A stretch of DNA of 64,000 nt from Thermococcus stetteri. Its GTDB lineage: Archaea > Methanobacteriota_B > Thermococci > Thermococcales > Thermococcaceae. Position numbers and translations under genes: made by a program. Position 1 is the first letter of the stretch. Each line of letters opens with the position of its first letter. The notes under the pieces were generated by a model that saw only the letters and a program-made list of their open reading frames with translations, made no database searches and was not told the DNA's origin. The stretch covers positions 124,001 to 188,000 of the forward strand of contig NZ_JAGGKB010000003.1 in the NCBI RefSeq assembly GCF_017873335.1, written 5' to 3'. Below are positions 17,410 to 27,311 of the stretch, in pieces.

Positions 17410-17703
17410 TTATCTTCTCTCTATCTTGAACCGGGGTTCCTCTATCCACTCAGACTTACAGCGGGGGCACCGAGAGGGAATTTTTATCTCAGGCTTGAAG
17501 ACGAAGCCGCAGTTCCTGCAAACGGCGGGCTTTATCAGGAGGACTTTCCTCTCTCTCTTAACGATCTTCTGGATGGCCTTCAGATCCTCGAGGATTATCT
17601 TCACCGAGCCCTTCCCGCGGAGATCGAGAGCCCTCGCCAGCTCGCTGGGGGAGTAGTCCCGCTCCTCCAAAAGGCTTATTATCCTCTCCCTCCGAGTCGG
17701 CAT
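17410..17703 (-). CDS. HTH plus zinc-ribbon transcriptional regulator
   Basis: The 97-residue protein has a winged-HTH-like N-terminal half (RRERIISLLEERDYSPSELA, then RALDLRGKGSVKIILEDLK) and a C-terminal zinc ribbon with C-x2-C pairs in AVCRNCGFVFKP and SRCPRCKSEW. This fits the archaeal COG3357-type HTH/Zn-ribbon regulators. The open frame extends upstream to 17862, but the ATG at 17703 (MPTRRER) marks the start of conserved sequence. It is divergent from pus10, 44 bases apart. The target genes are unknown. Confidence 0.85.
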   Translation of the reverse strand: MPTRRERIISLLEERDYSPSELARALDLRGKGSVKIILEDLKAIQKIVKRERKVLLIKPAVCRNCGFVFKPEIKIPSRCPRCKSEWIEEPRFKIERR

Positions 17704-17747
17704 GGGGACTGTTAGGGACTGGAAATAAAAAGCTTTAGGGTGGGAGC

Positions 17748-18917
17748 ATGATAGTCGAGAAGGCCAGTGAGGTACTTGAGAGGTACCAGCTTTGCGACCA
17801 CTGCCTCGGCAGGCTCTTTGCGAAGCTCGGAAAGGGCACAAACGAAGAGAGGGGAAAGGCAATAAGGTTCGTCCTCAGCATGGAGCGGGCCAGAGGGGGT
17901 CTTCCACCGATTGAAGCGCCGGAGAGGTGCGAGCTCTGCGACAACGTTTTTGAGAGAATCCCCGAACTTGTTAAAAGGATGCAGGAAGCAACAGAGAATG
18001 TTGAATTTGAGACTTTTCTCGTTGGCTCGAGGTTCCCTGAGGAGATAGTTGAGAAAGAAAAGGCGATCTTGGAAGAGTTCGGTATAGACACAGCCGAGCC
18101 GATAAACCGCGAGTTCAACCGCGAGCTCGGAAAGGCCTTTGGGAGGGCAACCGGGAAGGACACTTCAAAAACTCCAGACCTTGTCTTCATAGTTGAGCCT
18201 TATTTGGGCAAAATCGAACTCCAGATAAACCCGCTTTACATATACGGCCGCTATAGGAAGCTCGTCCGCGGGATTCCCCAAACGCCCCACCCTGACTTTG
18301 AGGAAAGTGGAGCATCTATAATCTGCCGCCCGTTCTCCAGGGCAACAGGAGGGAAGTGCGTATTCAAAGGAGCAGGCAGAGAGGACGTTGACGTTAGGAT
18401 GCTCGGCAACGGAAGGCCCTTCATCCTGGAGATAAAGCGCCCGAAGAAGAGGAAGATAGACCTTGAGGAGATAGCGAGGGAAATCAACGCAAGCGCAAAG
18501 GTCGAAGTGCTTAACCTGAGGTTCACCACTCCAGAAGAAGCCGAGAGAGTCCTCTCGACACCGCACCGGAAAGAATACCTAGCCCTCGTGCTCGTCGAGG
18601 AAGGAGTTGCTCCTGAAGAGGCCGAAGAAGTTGCCAAAAAGCTCACTGGGCTTGAGATCCACCAGAGGACACCCTGGAGGGTTAGGAAGGCAAGGGCCGA
18701 CAAGGTTAGGGTGAGGAAGGTCCACCACGCTGAGGCAAGATGGATTGATGAGAAACATTTCGAGCTGAGGCTCATCACCGACGGCGGCCTCTACATCAAG
18801 GAACTCATCTCTGGGGATAGGGGGAGGACAAAGCCGAGCGTAAGTGACCTCCTCGGGAAGAAAGCATGGTGTGAGCGGCTTGATGTCTTAAACGTCCTGG
18901 ATGAGGAGAGATCCTGA
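17748..18917 (+). CDS. pus10: tRNA pseudouridine synthase Pus10 (positions 54/55)
   Basis: The 389-residue enzyme converts U54 and U55 of tRNA to pseudouridine in archaea. The N-terminal THUMP-like accessory domain carries zinc cysteines (CDHCLGRLF, RCELCDNVF). The catalytic domain shows QINPLYIYGRYRKLVRGIPQ, ICRPFSRATGGKC and the catalytic-Asp region GAGREDVDVRMLGNGRPF. The TDGGLYIKELISGDRGRTKP segment near the C terminus is typical. The ATG follows GGGTGGGAGC. Confidence 0.96.
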   Translation: MIVEKASEVLERYQLCDHCLGRLFAKLGKGTNEERGKAIRFVLSMERARGGLPPIEAPERCELCDNVFERIPELVKRMQEATENVEFETFLVGSRFPEEIVEKEKAILEEFGIDTAEPINREFNRELGKAFGRATGKDTSKTPDLVFIVEPYLGKIELQINPLYIYGRYRKLVRGIPQTPHPDFEESGASIICRPFSRATGGKCVFKGAGREDVDVRMLGNGRPFILEIKRPKKRKIDLEEIAREINASAKVEVLNLRFTTPEEAERVLSTPHRKEYLALVLVEEGVAPEEAEEVAKKLTGLEIHQRTPWRVRKARADKVRVRKVHHAEARWIDEKHFELRLITDGGLYIKELISGDRGRTKPSVSDLLGKKAWCERLDVLNVLDEERS

Positions 18918-18942
18918 GACTCTTCTTGAGGTGGGTGAAAAA

Positions 18943-18950
18943 TTTATAAA
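18943..18950 (+). promoter_or_regulatory. TATA box for the L21e leader transcript
   Basis: TTTATAAA is preceded by purine-rich GGTGAAAAA as a BRE. Initiation about 25 bases on, near 18972, makes a transcript with about 130 bases before the L21e ATG, long for this genome. Confidence 0.7.
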
Positions 18951-18970
18951 CGCTTCACCAGAGGCAATAC

Positions 18971-19099
18971 TGATTCCCGGGTTAGGTTAGTTGGTAAACT
19001 GGTGCGAAAAGGTAAGTCCCGGGAAATTCGTGAAAAGACGGACTCTCCCGTTGGGAGTTGCTGGATTGAGTGATTAAAGACACCTGCGAGGTGATTGGA
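18971..19099 (+). ncRNA. Structured leader or independent RNA upstream of rpl21e
   Basis: Three helices can be drawn. TTCCCGGG (18974-18981) pairs with CCCGGGAA (19018-19025), enclosing a small AGTT/AACT stem. CTCCC (19045-19049) pairs with GGGAG (19053-19057). CACCT (19081-19085) pairs with AGGTG (19089-19093), which is the L21e ribosome site. ACA at 19080-19082 after the hairpins would also fit an H/ACA guide or one of the conserved Thermococcales small RNAs, so the stretch may be a separate RNA. Which of these is true cannot be settled from this sequence. Confidence 0.55.
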
Positions 19100-19396
19100 A
19101 TGGTTAAGAAGGCGCACAGCTTCAGGAGGAAGACTAGGGGCAAACTCAGCAAGCACCCGAGAAAGAGGGGTCTTCCACCGCTCACCAGGTTCCTCCAGGA
19201 GTTCGAGGTCGGGCAGAGGGTTCACATCGTAATAGAGCCGAGCTACCACAGGGGCATGCCCGATCCAAGGTTCCACGGAAGGACCGGAACCGTCGTTGGA
19301 AAGCGCGGCGATGCCTACGTCGTCCAGGTAACCGACGGCGGAAAGGTCAAGACCTTCTTCATACACCCCGTCCACCTCAGGCCCCAGAAGGGATGA
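19100..19396 (+). CDS. rpl21e: 50S ribosomal protein L21e
   Basis: The 98-residue basic large-subunit protein starts [20 protein letters not shown] and contains the SH3-like core [20 protein letters not shown] and [19 protein letters not shown] 19100 is chosen over an in-frame ATT-side extension from 19070 because the family starts here and GAGGTGAT precedes it. It opens the L21e-Rpo4-DUF655-KsgA cluster, which is conserved across euryarchaea, and its stop overlaps the rpo4 start. Confidence 0.96.
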   Translation: MVKKAHSFRRKTRGKLSKHPRKRGLPPLTRFLQEFEVGQRVHIVIEPSYHRGMPDPRFHGRTGTVVGKRGDAYVVQVTDGGKVKTFFIHPVHLRPQKG

Positions 19397-19767
19397 GCAT
19401 GATCGGGCGGAAGAAGCTGGAGGAGCACTACATAACCCTTGCGGAGGCCAAGGAGATCCTGGAACGGAGACACGCCGAGGGGCTCGAAGAGAACCCGGAG
19501 GAGCCGATGTTCTACGAGGCCAGGGTTAGCCTTGAGCACGCAGAGCGCTTCGCAAAGCTGAAGCCCGAGCAGGCGAGGGAGCTCAAGGAGAGGCTTATGG
19601 GCCTCTTTGACTGGATAGACGAGAGGATCGCTGCAAAGCTCGTTGACATCCTTCCAGAGGACTACCTTGACATCCGCGTCATCTTTGCGAAGGAGGACTA
19701 CATGCCCACTCCCGAGGAGGCCAAAGAGATAATCCAGGTTATTGATGAATACCGGCCCCTCGACTGA
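19393..19767 (+). CDS. rpoF: DNA-directed RNA polymerase subunit F (Rpo4)
   Basis: The 124-residue Rpb4-like subunit forms the stalk of archaeal RNA polymerase with Rpo7 (RpoE). The sequence has [20 protein letters not shown], the HRDC-like helical part with [20 protein letters not shown], and [20 protein letters not shown] at the C terminus. The ATG overlaps the L21e stop by 4 bases (ATGA); a second ATG two codons on is an alternative. CTCTTTTCTTTTCC follows the stop and looks like a terminator. Confidence 0.95.
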   Translation: MSMIGRKKLEEHYITLAEAKEILERRHAEGLEENPEEPMFYEARVSLEHAERFAKLKPEQARELKERLMGLFDWIDERIAAKLVDILPEDYLDIRVIFAKEDYMPTPEEAKEIIQVIDEYRPLD

Positions 19768-19793
19768 CCTCTTTTCTTTTCCCTTTGAGGAAA

Positions 19794-19801
19794 GTATAAA
19801 A
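19794..19801 (+). promoter_or_regulatory. BRE/TATA promoter for DUF655-ksgA
   Basis: GAGGAAA followed by GTATAAAAACC lies about 35-40 bases before ATG 19835, just after the T-rich end of rpo4. It gives the second half of the cluster its own promoter. Confidence 0.65.
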
Positions 19802-19834
19802 ACCAGTGGGTGAATAAATTCTGGGGGAGAGACT

Positions 19835-21282
<1,448 letters not shown>

Positions 21283-21340
21283 CCCGTTCGTTCAAAGTTT
21301 GAAACCTAACTTTTTAAAACCCCCCACCAGACCCGAACAT

Positions 21341-23086
21341 ATGATAGTCGCTATCATAGATGGTTATACCGACGAACCAGCGGGTTTGGGTGTTCCACCC
21401 TACCTTGGTATATACCCAAGATATGCCTACGGTGCAATAAAGAAGGCCAGAAAAGATGCGTCGATTTTTTACCTTACCATAGACGATCTGCGTGCCACGT
21501 TTCTGGGTGAGCGAGGAATAGCAACCCGAAACAAGACACCAAACTTCCCTAAGACGAAAGAGATCTTAGAAAAAGCCGACATCATAATTTATATCGGCGG
21601 TCTCCACACGCCGGGGAAGTACCTGTCCGCCGTTCCCGGAAGCGTGGAGGAGGTGGCTAGGTTTTTAGGCCGGTTTAGGGGGGAGAAAATCCTCGGCGGA
21701 CCTGCGTTCATGGGTTCTGCCAGCATGGGGGGCATTAAGATAACCAGCAGGGAGCTTCAGCTTGCCCACCAGGTTTTTGACCATGTCGTTTATGGTGACC
21801 TTGAGGCCTTCCTCTTTGACTACCTCACCAACCCTGAGGACGCTGACCCGTTTCGCTTCAGGACTTATGCAGAATTAAGGGATTATGCAATTATTGGAGC
21901 GGAGGTTGTCAAACAGTTCCCCGATTATCCTGACTTTGTGATAGTTGAAATTGAGACCCAGCGTGGCTGTCCCAAGGCGGCCGGCATTGGAGGCTGTTCA
22001 TTCTGCACCGAGCCCGTTAGGTATCGCAGAGTAGAGGACAGGCCAATTGAGGATGTCGTTGCAGAGGTCAAGGCACTCTACGACCTTGGGGTGAGGCACT
22101 TCCGAGTTGGCAGGCAGAGTTGCATCTTTTCTTATATGGCAAAGCCAGATGGCAGGGTTCCCATACCAAACCCTGGGGCTATTGAGAAGCTCTTCCGCGG
22201 AATTCGCTCGGTCGCTCCCGAAGTCAAGACACTCCACGTTGACAATGCTAATCCAGCTGTCATAGCCAACTACCCAGAGGAGAGCAGGAGGATAGCAAAG
22301 GCCCTCATAGAATACGGGACACCAGGGAACGTAGTTGCGTTCGGACTGGAAAGCGCTGATCCGAAGGTTGCAAAGCTCAACAACCTCAACGCCACGGCCG
22401 AGGAGACATACGAGGCGGTTAAAATTCTCAACGAAATGGGAGGGAAGAGAGGCTACAACGGAATGCCCTGGCTCCTCCCGGGGATAAACATAATCTTTGG
22501 CCTTCCCGGTGAGACAAAGAAGAGCTATGAAATCACATTCCAGTTCCTCAAAAAGCTCCTTGATGATGGATTAATGGTTAGGCGAATAAACATCCGCCAG
22601 GTCGTTGTTTTTCCAGGGACACCGCTCTGGCACATGAGGGACAAAGTGAAGACGGAGAAGCACAAAAAGCTCATCCAGCACTACCGCTACAAGATAAGGC
22701 ACGAGATAGACCTGCCGATGCTCAAGAGGGTTGTCCCTGTGGGGGCCGTCCTCCGGGATGTTCGGGCTGAGGTCTTCGACAACAGCCTTACATACGGAAG
22801 GCAGATAGGGAGCTATCCCATTATAGTCGGGATTCCTAAGGAAATCCCACTCAACAGGTTTTACGACGTCCTAATCGTCGATCACGGGTTCAGAAGCATA
22901 ACCGGTATCCCAGTGCCGATAGAAGTTAACAGGGAGAGTCCGAAAGTTTTAGAGCATATACCCGGAATCGGCAGAAAGACCGCAGTGAAGCTACTCTCAA
23001 AGAGGCCGTTTAAAACAGAAGATGAGTTCTTCAAAACTGTGGGGGAAGAGGTTGCAAAGATATTAAAAGGAAAAATCAGAGTTTAA
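21341..23086 (+). CDS. Radical SAM protein with C-terminal helix-hairpin-helix (COG1031 type)
   Basis: The 581-residue protein resembles the COG1031 group. The N-terminal domain (about 1-190) has IYPRYAYGAIKKARKDASIF and ILGGPAFMGSASMGG. The iron-sulfur site is atypical: ETQRGCPKAAGIGGCSFC has C-x8-C-x2-C in place of C-x3-C-x2-C. SAM-barrel elements follow (GNVVAFGLESADPKV, INIIFGLPGETKKSY, VVVFPGTPLW), and the end is an HhH (VLEHIPGIGRKTAVKLLSKR). An open TTG at 21299 precedes, but CTTTTTAAAA at 21309-21318 is the TATA box, so ATG 21341 is the start. The reaction is unknown. Confidence 0.9.
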   Translation: MIVAIIDGYTDEPAGLGVPPYLGIYPRYAYGAIKKARKDASIFYLTIDDLRATFLGERGIATRNKTPNFPKTKEILEKADIIIYIGGLHTPGKYLSAVPGSVEEVARFLGRFRGEKILGGPAFMGSASMGGIKITSRELQLAHQVFDHVVYGDLEAFLFDYLTNPEDADPFRFRTYAELRDYAIIGAEVVKQFPDYPDFVIVEIETQRGCPKAAGIGGCSFCTEPVRYRRVEDRPIEDVVAEVKALYDLGVRHFRVGRQSCIFSYMAKPDGRVPIPNPGAIEKLFRGIRSVAPEVKTLHVDNANPAVIANYPEESRRIAKALIEYGTPGNVVAFGLESADPKVAKLNNLNATAEETYEAVKILNEMGGKRGYNGMPWLLPGINIIFGLPGETKKSYEITFQFLKKLLDDGLMVRRINIRQVVVFPGTPLWHMRDKVKTEKHKKLIQHYRYKIRHEIDLPMLKRVVPVGAVLRDVRAEVFDNSLTYGRQIGSYPIIVGIPKEIPLNRFYDVLIVDHGFRSITGIPVPIEVNRESPKVLEHIPGIGRKTAVKLLSKRPFKTEDEFFKTVGEEVAKILKGKIRV

Positions 23087-23883
23087 CTCTTAGTGCTGTT
23101 GCTGGCTACTTGTTTATTCTTTTCGCCAGAGGGCCACTTGAAATTGAGTATTGTCTCTATTAGGACAACCTCAGCACGCAGTGCATCGTCACTCGAAGCT
23201 TCGAGTATCAAAAGGCCCCTCCGGGGAGTGAATATCCTATTTTCCTCCCCTCCTTCAGCAGGGCCAATTAGGACTACCGCCAGGTGATCCTTGTTGCCAA
23301 GCCTTCCAGTCCCTATTGCAACCTTGGTCATCATAGAGAGATAGCGAACATCGTACCTGTTAATCGTTTGCTCATACGCGTACTGTCTGGCACTGGCGTT
23401 GTCCATCCCCTTTTTCAATGCCTCCTGATAATAGGGGATCTTGAACAGTGTGCTCGTAAGTGCGCTTATCTCTGATACAGCTGCACTTCTCAGCGAGCAG
23501 TCCCCTCTAAACTCAGAGGGGTTTTTGCTGCATGCCTTTACCTTTGTGCTTCCCACAATGATTGTAAACCTCTCGTATTTGGACAGCATTGTGGCGTTTA
23601 TGTCGGACTCAGGGAACCCCGTAAGGTATCCGAAGACATCAACAGAGTACACCCTGACTCCAACTGGTACTTTTTTGCCGCCCTTGGTAATGTTCAGATA
23701 GTAGGGTTCTGGGACAGCCACGTAAGTTCCGTTCGGGAAGTGGAGCACCATATACGTGTGAACCGTTGCATTCTCCTTGGGAGCCAGTAGGCCAGAGAAC
23801 TGGGTATAGCCGTAAGCTATGTAACCCAGGGGTGCTGCAACGATTATAAGCACAAGCAGATACACTAGAGCCCTTCTCGACAC
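23083..23883 (-). CDS. Membrane-anchored extracellular protein of unknown function
   Basis: About 266 residues, with one N-terminal hydrophobic helix (ALVYLLVLIIVAAPLGYIAY) after SRR, so it is a signal anchor with the rest outside the cell. The outer part has potential N-glycosylation sites (NATVHT, NGTYVA, NITKGG, NATMLS), two Cys (KACSKN, GDCSLR) that could pair, and an ERFTIIVG strand. GTG 23883 after GGGGG is preferred to an ATG at 23916. It follows the S-layer gene on the same strand with a 72-base gap. The stop overlaps the radical SAM gene end by 4 bases on the other strand. No family is recognised. Confidence 0.7.
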   Translation of the reverse strand: MSRRALVYLLVLIIVAAPLGYIAYGYTQFSGLLAPKENATVHTYMVLHFPNGTYVAVPEPYYLNITKGGKKVPVGVRVYSVDVFGYLTGFPESDINATMLSKYERFTIIVGSTKVKACSKNPSEFRGDCSLRSAAVSEISALTSTLFKIPYYQEALKKGMDNASARQYAYEQTINRYDVRYLSMMTKVAIGTGRLGNKDHLAVVLIGPAEGGEENRIFTPRRGLLILEASSDDALRAEVVLIETILNFKWPSGEKNKQVASNSTKS

Positions 23884-23921
23884 TCTAGAACCCCCTTTAT
23901 TGGTTTGGTAACACAATGAAA

Positions 23922-23955
23922 ACTAAATAGGGGCAGGAAAGAAAAGGAAGAGAAA
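23922..23955 (-). terminator. T-rich terminator after the S-layer gene
   Basis: On the minus strand the S-layer stop is followed by TTTCTCTTCCTTTTCTTTCC, a strong oligo-pyrimidine terminator as expected for a highly expressed gene. Confidence 0.55.
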
Positions 23956-26900
23956 TCAGCTGAGGTTGGCGATGTACTCCATGAGGGCCTCAGCTGCAGC
24001 CTTGGTGCCTTCCCTGTCAGCACCGGCGACGAGGATGACGCCGTGGCCGCCGATGGTCGGGCAGTTGTCGATGTACTTGTAGATACCGGCCTTGAGGGTC
24101 TCGTTGGCAGCCCACTCCTCATAGGTGGTCGGGACGCCGAACTTGTCGGCGAGAGCGGCGGTTACCTGGTTGACCACCGGACCACCGACGAGGATGAGGT
24201 TGCTGTCGACCTTGTCGAGGCCGGCCTCCATGATCTCTGTGTCAAGGACTGTTATCGGGGTGGTGACCTTGGCGGGCTGGGCGGCCTTAGTCGGGTCAAT
24301 GCTGAAGGTGACGTCGTCAATGATGAAGCCTTTGATCATGTCACCAAGGCCAAGTTCCTGCTTCATGTAGTACGGGTACGGATCGATGACAACCTTTGCA
24401 TTGACGAGGTACTTGGTCTCTTCATCGTTTCCTTTCTTGCAGGGGACCTCTTCGGCAGTGTAGACGTACTTGACCTCGTAGGTGTTGAAGAGGTCTATTG
24501 GGTTGCCCTCAATAGACTCGGCGTTGATAAAGCTTATCTTGTCAATGTACTTGTTGCCGTCCGTATCTTCCTTTATGTCAAGGTATGTAACGTATCCCGG
24601 AGCCAGGCTGTACTTCTCGTCTCCACTTTTGACCCTACCTCCGGCGACTTTAACGTGGAGCTTGGCGATGACGTCCTGGGTTGAACCGATGAATGCGTCG
24701 TCAACAGTAACATGGAGGCCACCGTAGGTGTAGGTCTCGCCGACCTTGACTGACTCGGTCACGGTCTCCATTCCAGGAGCGCTGAATTGGATGAGAACCT
24801 TCTGCTCGAAGATGTTTATGTCGAGCACCTTGAAGGTGTAGTCCTCAAAGGTCTTCTCGTCACCGACCTTGTACCAGGCGGTTCCGTAGTCGTGGCCGTA
24901 GACGAAGTAGTCGTCTCCTATGTCAAGAATGCTAACGATCTTGTTGAATGGGACTATTGTTATCGTGTCTCCCTCGTAGGCACCGTTGACGGACCCATCA
25001 TTTGAGGGATCGGGGTAGTAACTAACTGAGTCTGGATCGCATCCGAGGTCGTAGCAGTAGGGGTTGTTCCATTCTGGATTCTCCTCAACTGCATATCCAA
25101 GATCCACGGTTACCTTGATGCCACCCTCAGGTATTACAAGCTTGGCATCCTTTGGCGGAACACCGTACTTGGAGACGTACTTGTCGAGATCCTTTATCTC
25201 TATTGCTGAGATTGTAACCTCGGCCGTCTCGTTATAAGTACCCGCATACTCGCCACCCTGCTGGGTGTCCCATTCAATGAAGTTCCTTACCACACCAGGC
25301 TTTATAGGCTCATCTTTAGTGCTGTTCCATACGTTGTCTGACCAGAAGCTCTTGCTGAAGCTAACCTTGTAATCTGTTTCTGTTTCGGTCTCAGTCTTAG
25401 TCTCCGTGTTAACAGCTACAAACTTCACGCTGTCAGTGACTAGCTTAACTTCAATCTCTGGCATGTGGAAGGGTATGTCATAAACACCGCTCTCGCTAAT
25501 CTTTATAGTCTTGTCAACTATTATGTCACTGCCTGTAACGTTTGTAATGTGGATGGTTATTGGGTCCGTTGAGACCAGCTGGATCTTGAATGAACCCACT
25601 GTCCACCACTTGCCATTGTCCTTGGTGTACTGGGCGATGTCCGTGTTGTTGCCGATTGTAAGCGGAACTCCCTTGATGGTATCACTAACTTCCTCCAGGT
25701 TTATGTAGAACGGAAGCTTGTTTCCCTCGTATGTTGTTACGTTCTCAAACTGCCACTCACTTGGTGTCATTGTGAAGTTAACTGACCAGCTGCTCATGTA
25801 GTCAACGGTATCACTGGCGTTGTAGTATTCTGAGAGTATTTTAAACTTTGCGTTCTCTTCCGTCAAGTCTACGTCGAGTACCTTGAAGGTTATGGTCGCT
25901 GGAACTATGGGCCATATCTTGACAGCCTGCTGGGTCTCATTGTAGTGGACGTCCAGTACTTCAGACCCTTCGCCATCTACTCTGTACTTGCTTGAGTAGA
26001 TTCCCTCAGCAAAGTCCAGCCTAGCGAAGGGTGTTCTATAGGTGTCTTCCGCGATCTTTGTAACATTGAAGTCAAAGATTCCATCCTTAGTGCGGAACGT
26101 AACTATGTCGCCCTCAGTAACGTTGACTGTAACACTATTCGTGCCTAGAGTAATGTTGCTTCCGCCAGTCACATTTACAACATAATCCGAGTAGCTGCTG
26201 TTCCATTTGAACTGGAGTACTGCCCATCCCTCCTTCAAGTTCACGTCGGTCATGGTTATGTTGAACGGCAGTGTCCAGTCGTTCCAGAGGGTAAGCTTCT
26301 TAGATATTTCCTCGTCTTTGTAGAGAATGTGCTCGCCCTCCAGGGGCCCTAAGTCATATTTCGGAACGTCAATTTTGAACACTGCATAGGGCTCAGTGTC
26401 GGTGTCTCCCAGAGAGATAGGTATCTTTATTGCTCCCTCAGGAACATAGTCTCCAGCGGGTTTAACATCGATTATCTGGGTCTCGCCCTCCTTGAGGGCA
26501 TATATGGTGTCATCAACCTTGAGGAGTATCGTTGGGTTGCCCTCAGTAATGTTGTAGAACCCAACTACTGAGTATTTCCTTCCGTCTGCGCCCTCAACAA
26601 CAGTGCCATCGAGGGGAACCTCGATCTCCTTGGTAGTCCCTTCCATGTTTATCTCAAGGGTGACATTCTTAGCTTCGGTAATGGTCTTGACAAAGACTTT
26701 CCTGCTACCGTACCAGTTGGTGTCCACCCAAACATTCTCGTGGTCCGCGGGGTTCTGGTATTCATCCTCGTTCATAACTGCATACTTCCCGAGGAAGTCT
26801 CCACCGAACACTGGAAGGTCCGGTATGTCCCACAGGTAAGAGATGTCCTTCTTCACAATAACGCTTGCGACGCTAGCTTCGACATCCTTCTCGGTGTAGA

Positions 26901-27117
26901 GAAGGCTTCCGATTGCAACGGCTATGTCAGCGGCTGAAGCAACATCCATTGCAGCACCCTGGCTTCCAACGACGATTTTAACGTTTGGCTGTCCGTCCTT
27001 AACAAAGAAGTCCTTTGGGATGTTATCCTGAACGGTCGGCTGGGCGCTGGCAAAGCCGAGGGTTGCGCCAACCATTGCGGCACCGACTGCGAGTGCCGCG
27101 ATCTTCTTCACCTTCAT
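23956..27117 (-). CDS. S-layer protein
   Basis: The 1053-residue protein has a cleavable signal peptide (MKVKKIAALAVGAAMVGATL, cleavage after ASA) and a mature chain with many N-x-S/T sites. The N-terminal conserved domain includes GQPNVKIVVGSQGAAMDVAS and ADIAVAIGSLLYTEKDV, and the C-terminal domain includes DSNLILVGGPVVNQVTAAL and HGVILVAGADREGTKAAAEA. This bipartite arrangement is that of the TIGR01564 S-layer family of Thermococcales and Methanococcales, and a threonine/glutamate repeat (TETKTETETETDY) lies mid-protein. It forms the outer surface lattice. ATG 27117 follows GGAGGTGTTG. It is acidic and Asp/Glu/Thr/Val rich. Confidence in the function is high. Confidence 0.95.
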   Translation of the reverse strand: MKVKKIAALAVGAAMVGATLGFASAQPTVQDNIPKDFFVKDGQPNVKIVVGSQGAAMDVASAADIAVAIGSLLYTEKDVEASVASVIVKKDISYLWDIPDLPVFGGDFLGKYAVMNEDEYQNPADHENVWVDTNWYGSRKVFVKTITEAKNVTLEINMEGTTKEIEVPLDGTVVEGADGRKYSVVGFYNITEGNPTILLKVDDTIYALKEGETQIIDVKPAGDYVPEGAIKIPISLGDTDTEPYAVFKIDVPKYDLGPLEGEHILYKDEEISKKLTLWNDWTLPFNITMTDVNLKEGWAVLQFKWNSSYSDYVVNVTGGSNITLGTNSVTVNVTEGDIVTFRTKDGIFDFNVTKIAEDTYRTPFARLDFAEGIYSSKYRVDGEGSEVLDVHYNETQQAVKIWPIVPATITFKVLDVDLTEENAKFKILSEYYNASDTVDYMSSWSVNFTMTPSEWQFENVTTYEGNKLPFYINLEEVSDTIKGVPLTIGNNTDIAQYTKDNGKWWTVGSFKIQLVSTDPITIHITNVTGSDIIVDKTIKISESGVYDIPFHMPEIEVKLVTDSVKFVAVNTETKTETETETDYKVSFSKSFWSDNVWNSTKDEPIKPGVVRNFIEWDTQQGGEYAGTYNETAEVTISAIEIKDLDKYVSKYGVPPKDAKLVIPEGGIKVTVDLGYAVEENPEWNNPYCYDLGCDPDSVSYYPDPSNDGSVNGAYEGDTITIVPFNKIVSILDIGDDYFVYGHDYGTAWYKVGDEKTFEDYTFKVLDINIFEQKVLIQFSAPGMETVTESVKVGETYTYGGLHVTVDDAFIGSTQDVIAKLHVKVAGGRVKSGDEKYSLAPGYVTYLDIKEDTDGNKYIDKISFINAESIEGNPIDLFNTYEVKYVYTAEEVPCKKGNDEETKYLVNAKVVIDPYPYYMKQELGLGDMIKGFIIDDVTFSIDPTKAAQPAKVTTPITVLDTEIMEAGLDKVDSNLILVGGPVVNQVTAALADKFGVPTTYEEWAANETLKAGIYKYIDNCPTIGGHGVILVAGADREGTKAAAEALMEYIANLS

Positions 27118-27194
27118 CTCCACAACACCTCCGTGGGTTGTTGGGGGCTTAGCCCCTACTAACAAGTGTTGTCATACCTATCTGGCCACTAGGG

Positions 27195-27212
27195 GTTTAA
27201 ATACTTTTCGCT
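27195..27212 (-). promoter_or_regulatory. Strong BRE/TATA promoter of the S-layer gene
   Basis: On the minus strand GCGAAAA (BRE) is followed by GTATTTAAAC (TATA, 27195-27204), about 80 bases before the ATG. A leader of about 55 bases ends in GGAGGTG. The 194-base gap up to 27311 holds nothing else except A-rich sequence near 27235-27270. Confidence 0.7.
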
Positions 27213-27311
27213 TTCAGACCCTTTCAGCGGCCCAAAAAAGCTCGCTGATTGCCGTAAAAATAGAAAGAAGGCTTAACTGAATGCCTATATATAATTCGCC
27301 TTTTGCCGATA

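Noticed and set aside
18971-19080. tRNA-like reading of the L21e leader
   Set aside because: It has no T-arm motif or acceptor stem, so it was kept as a structured leader.
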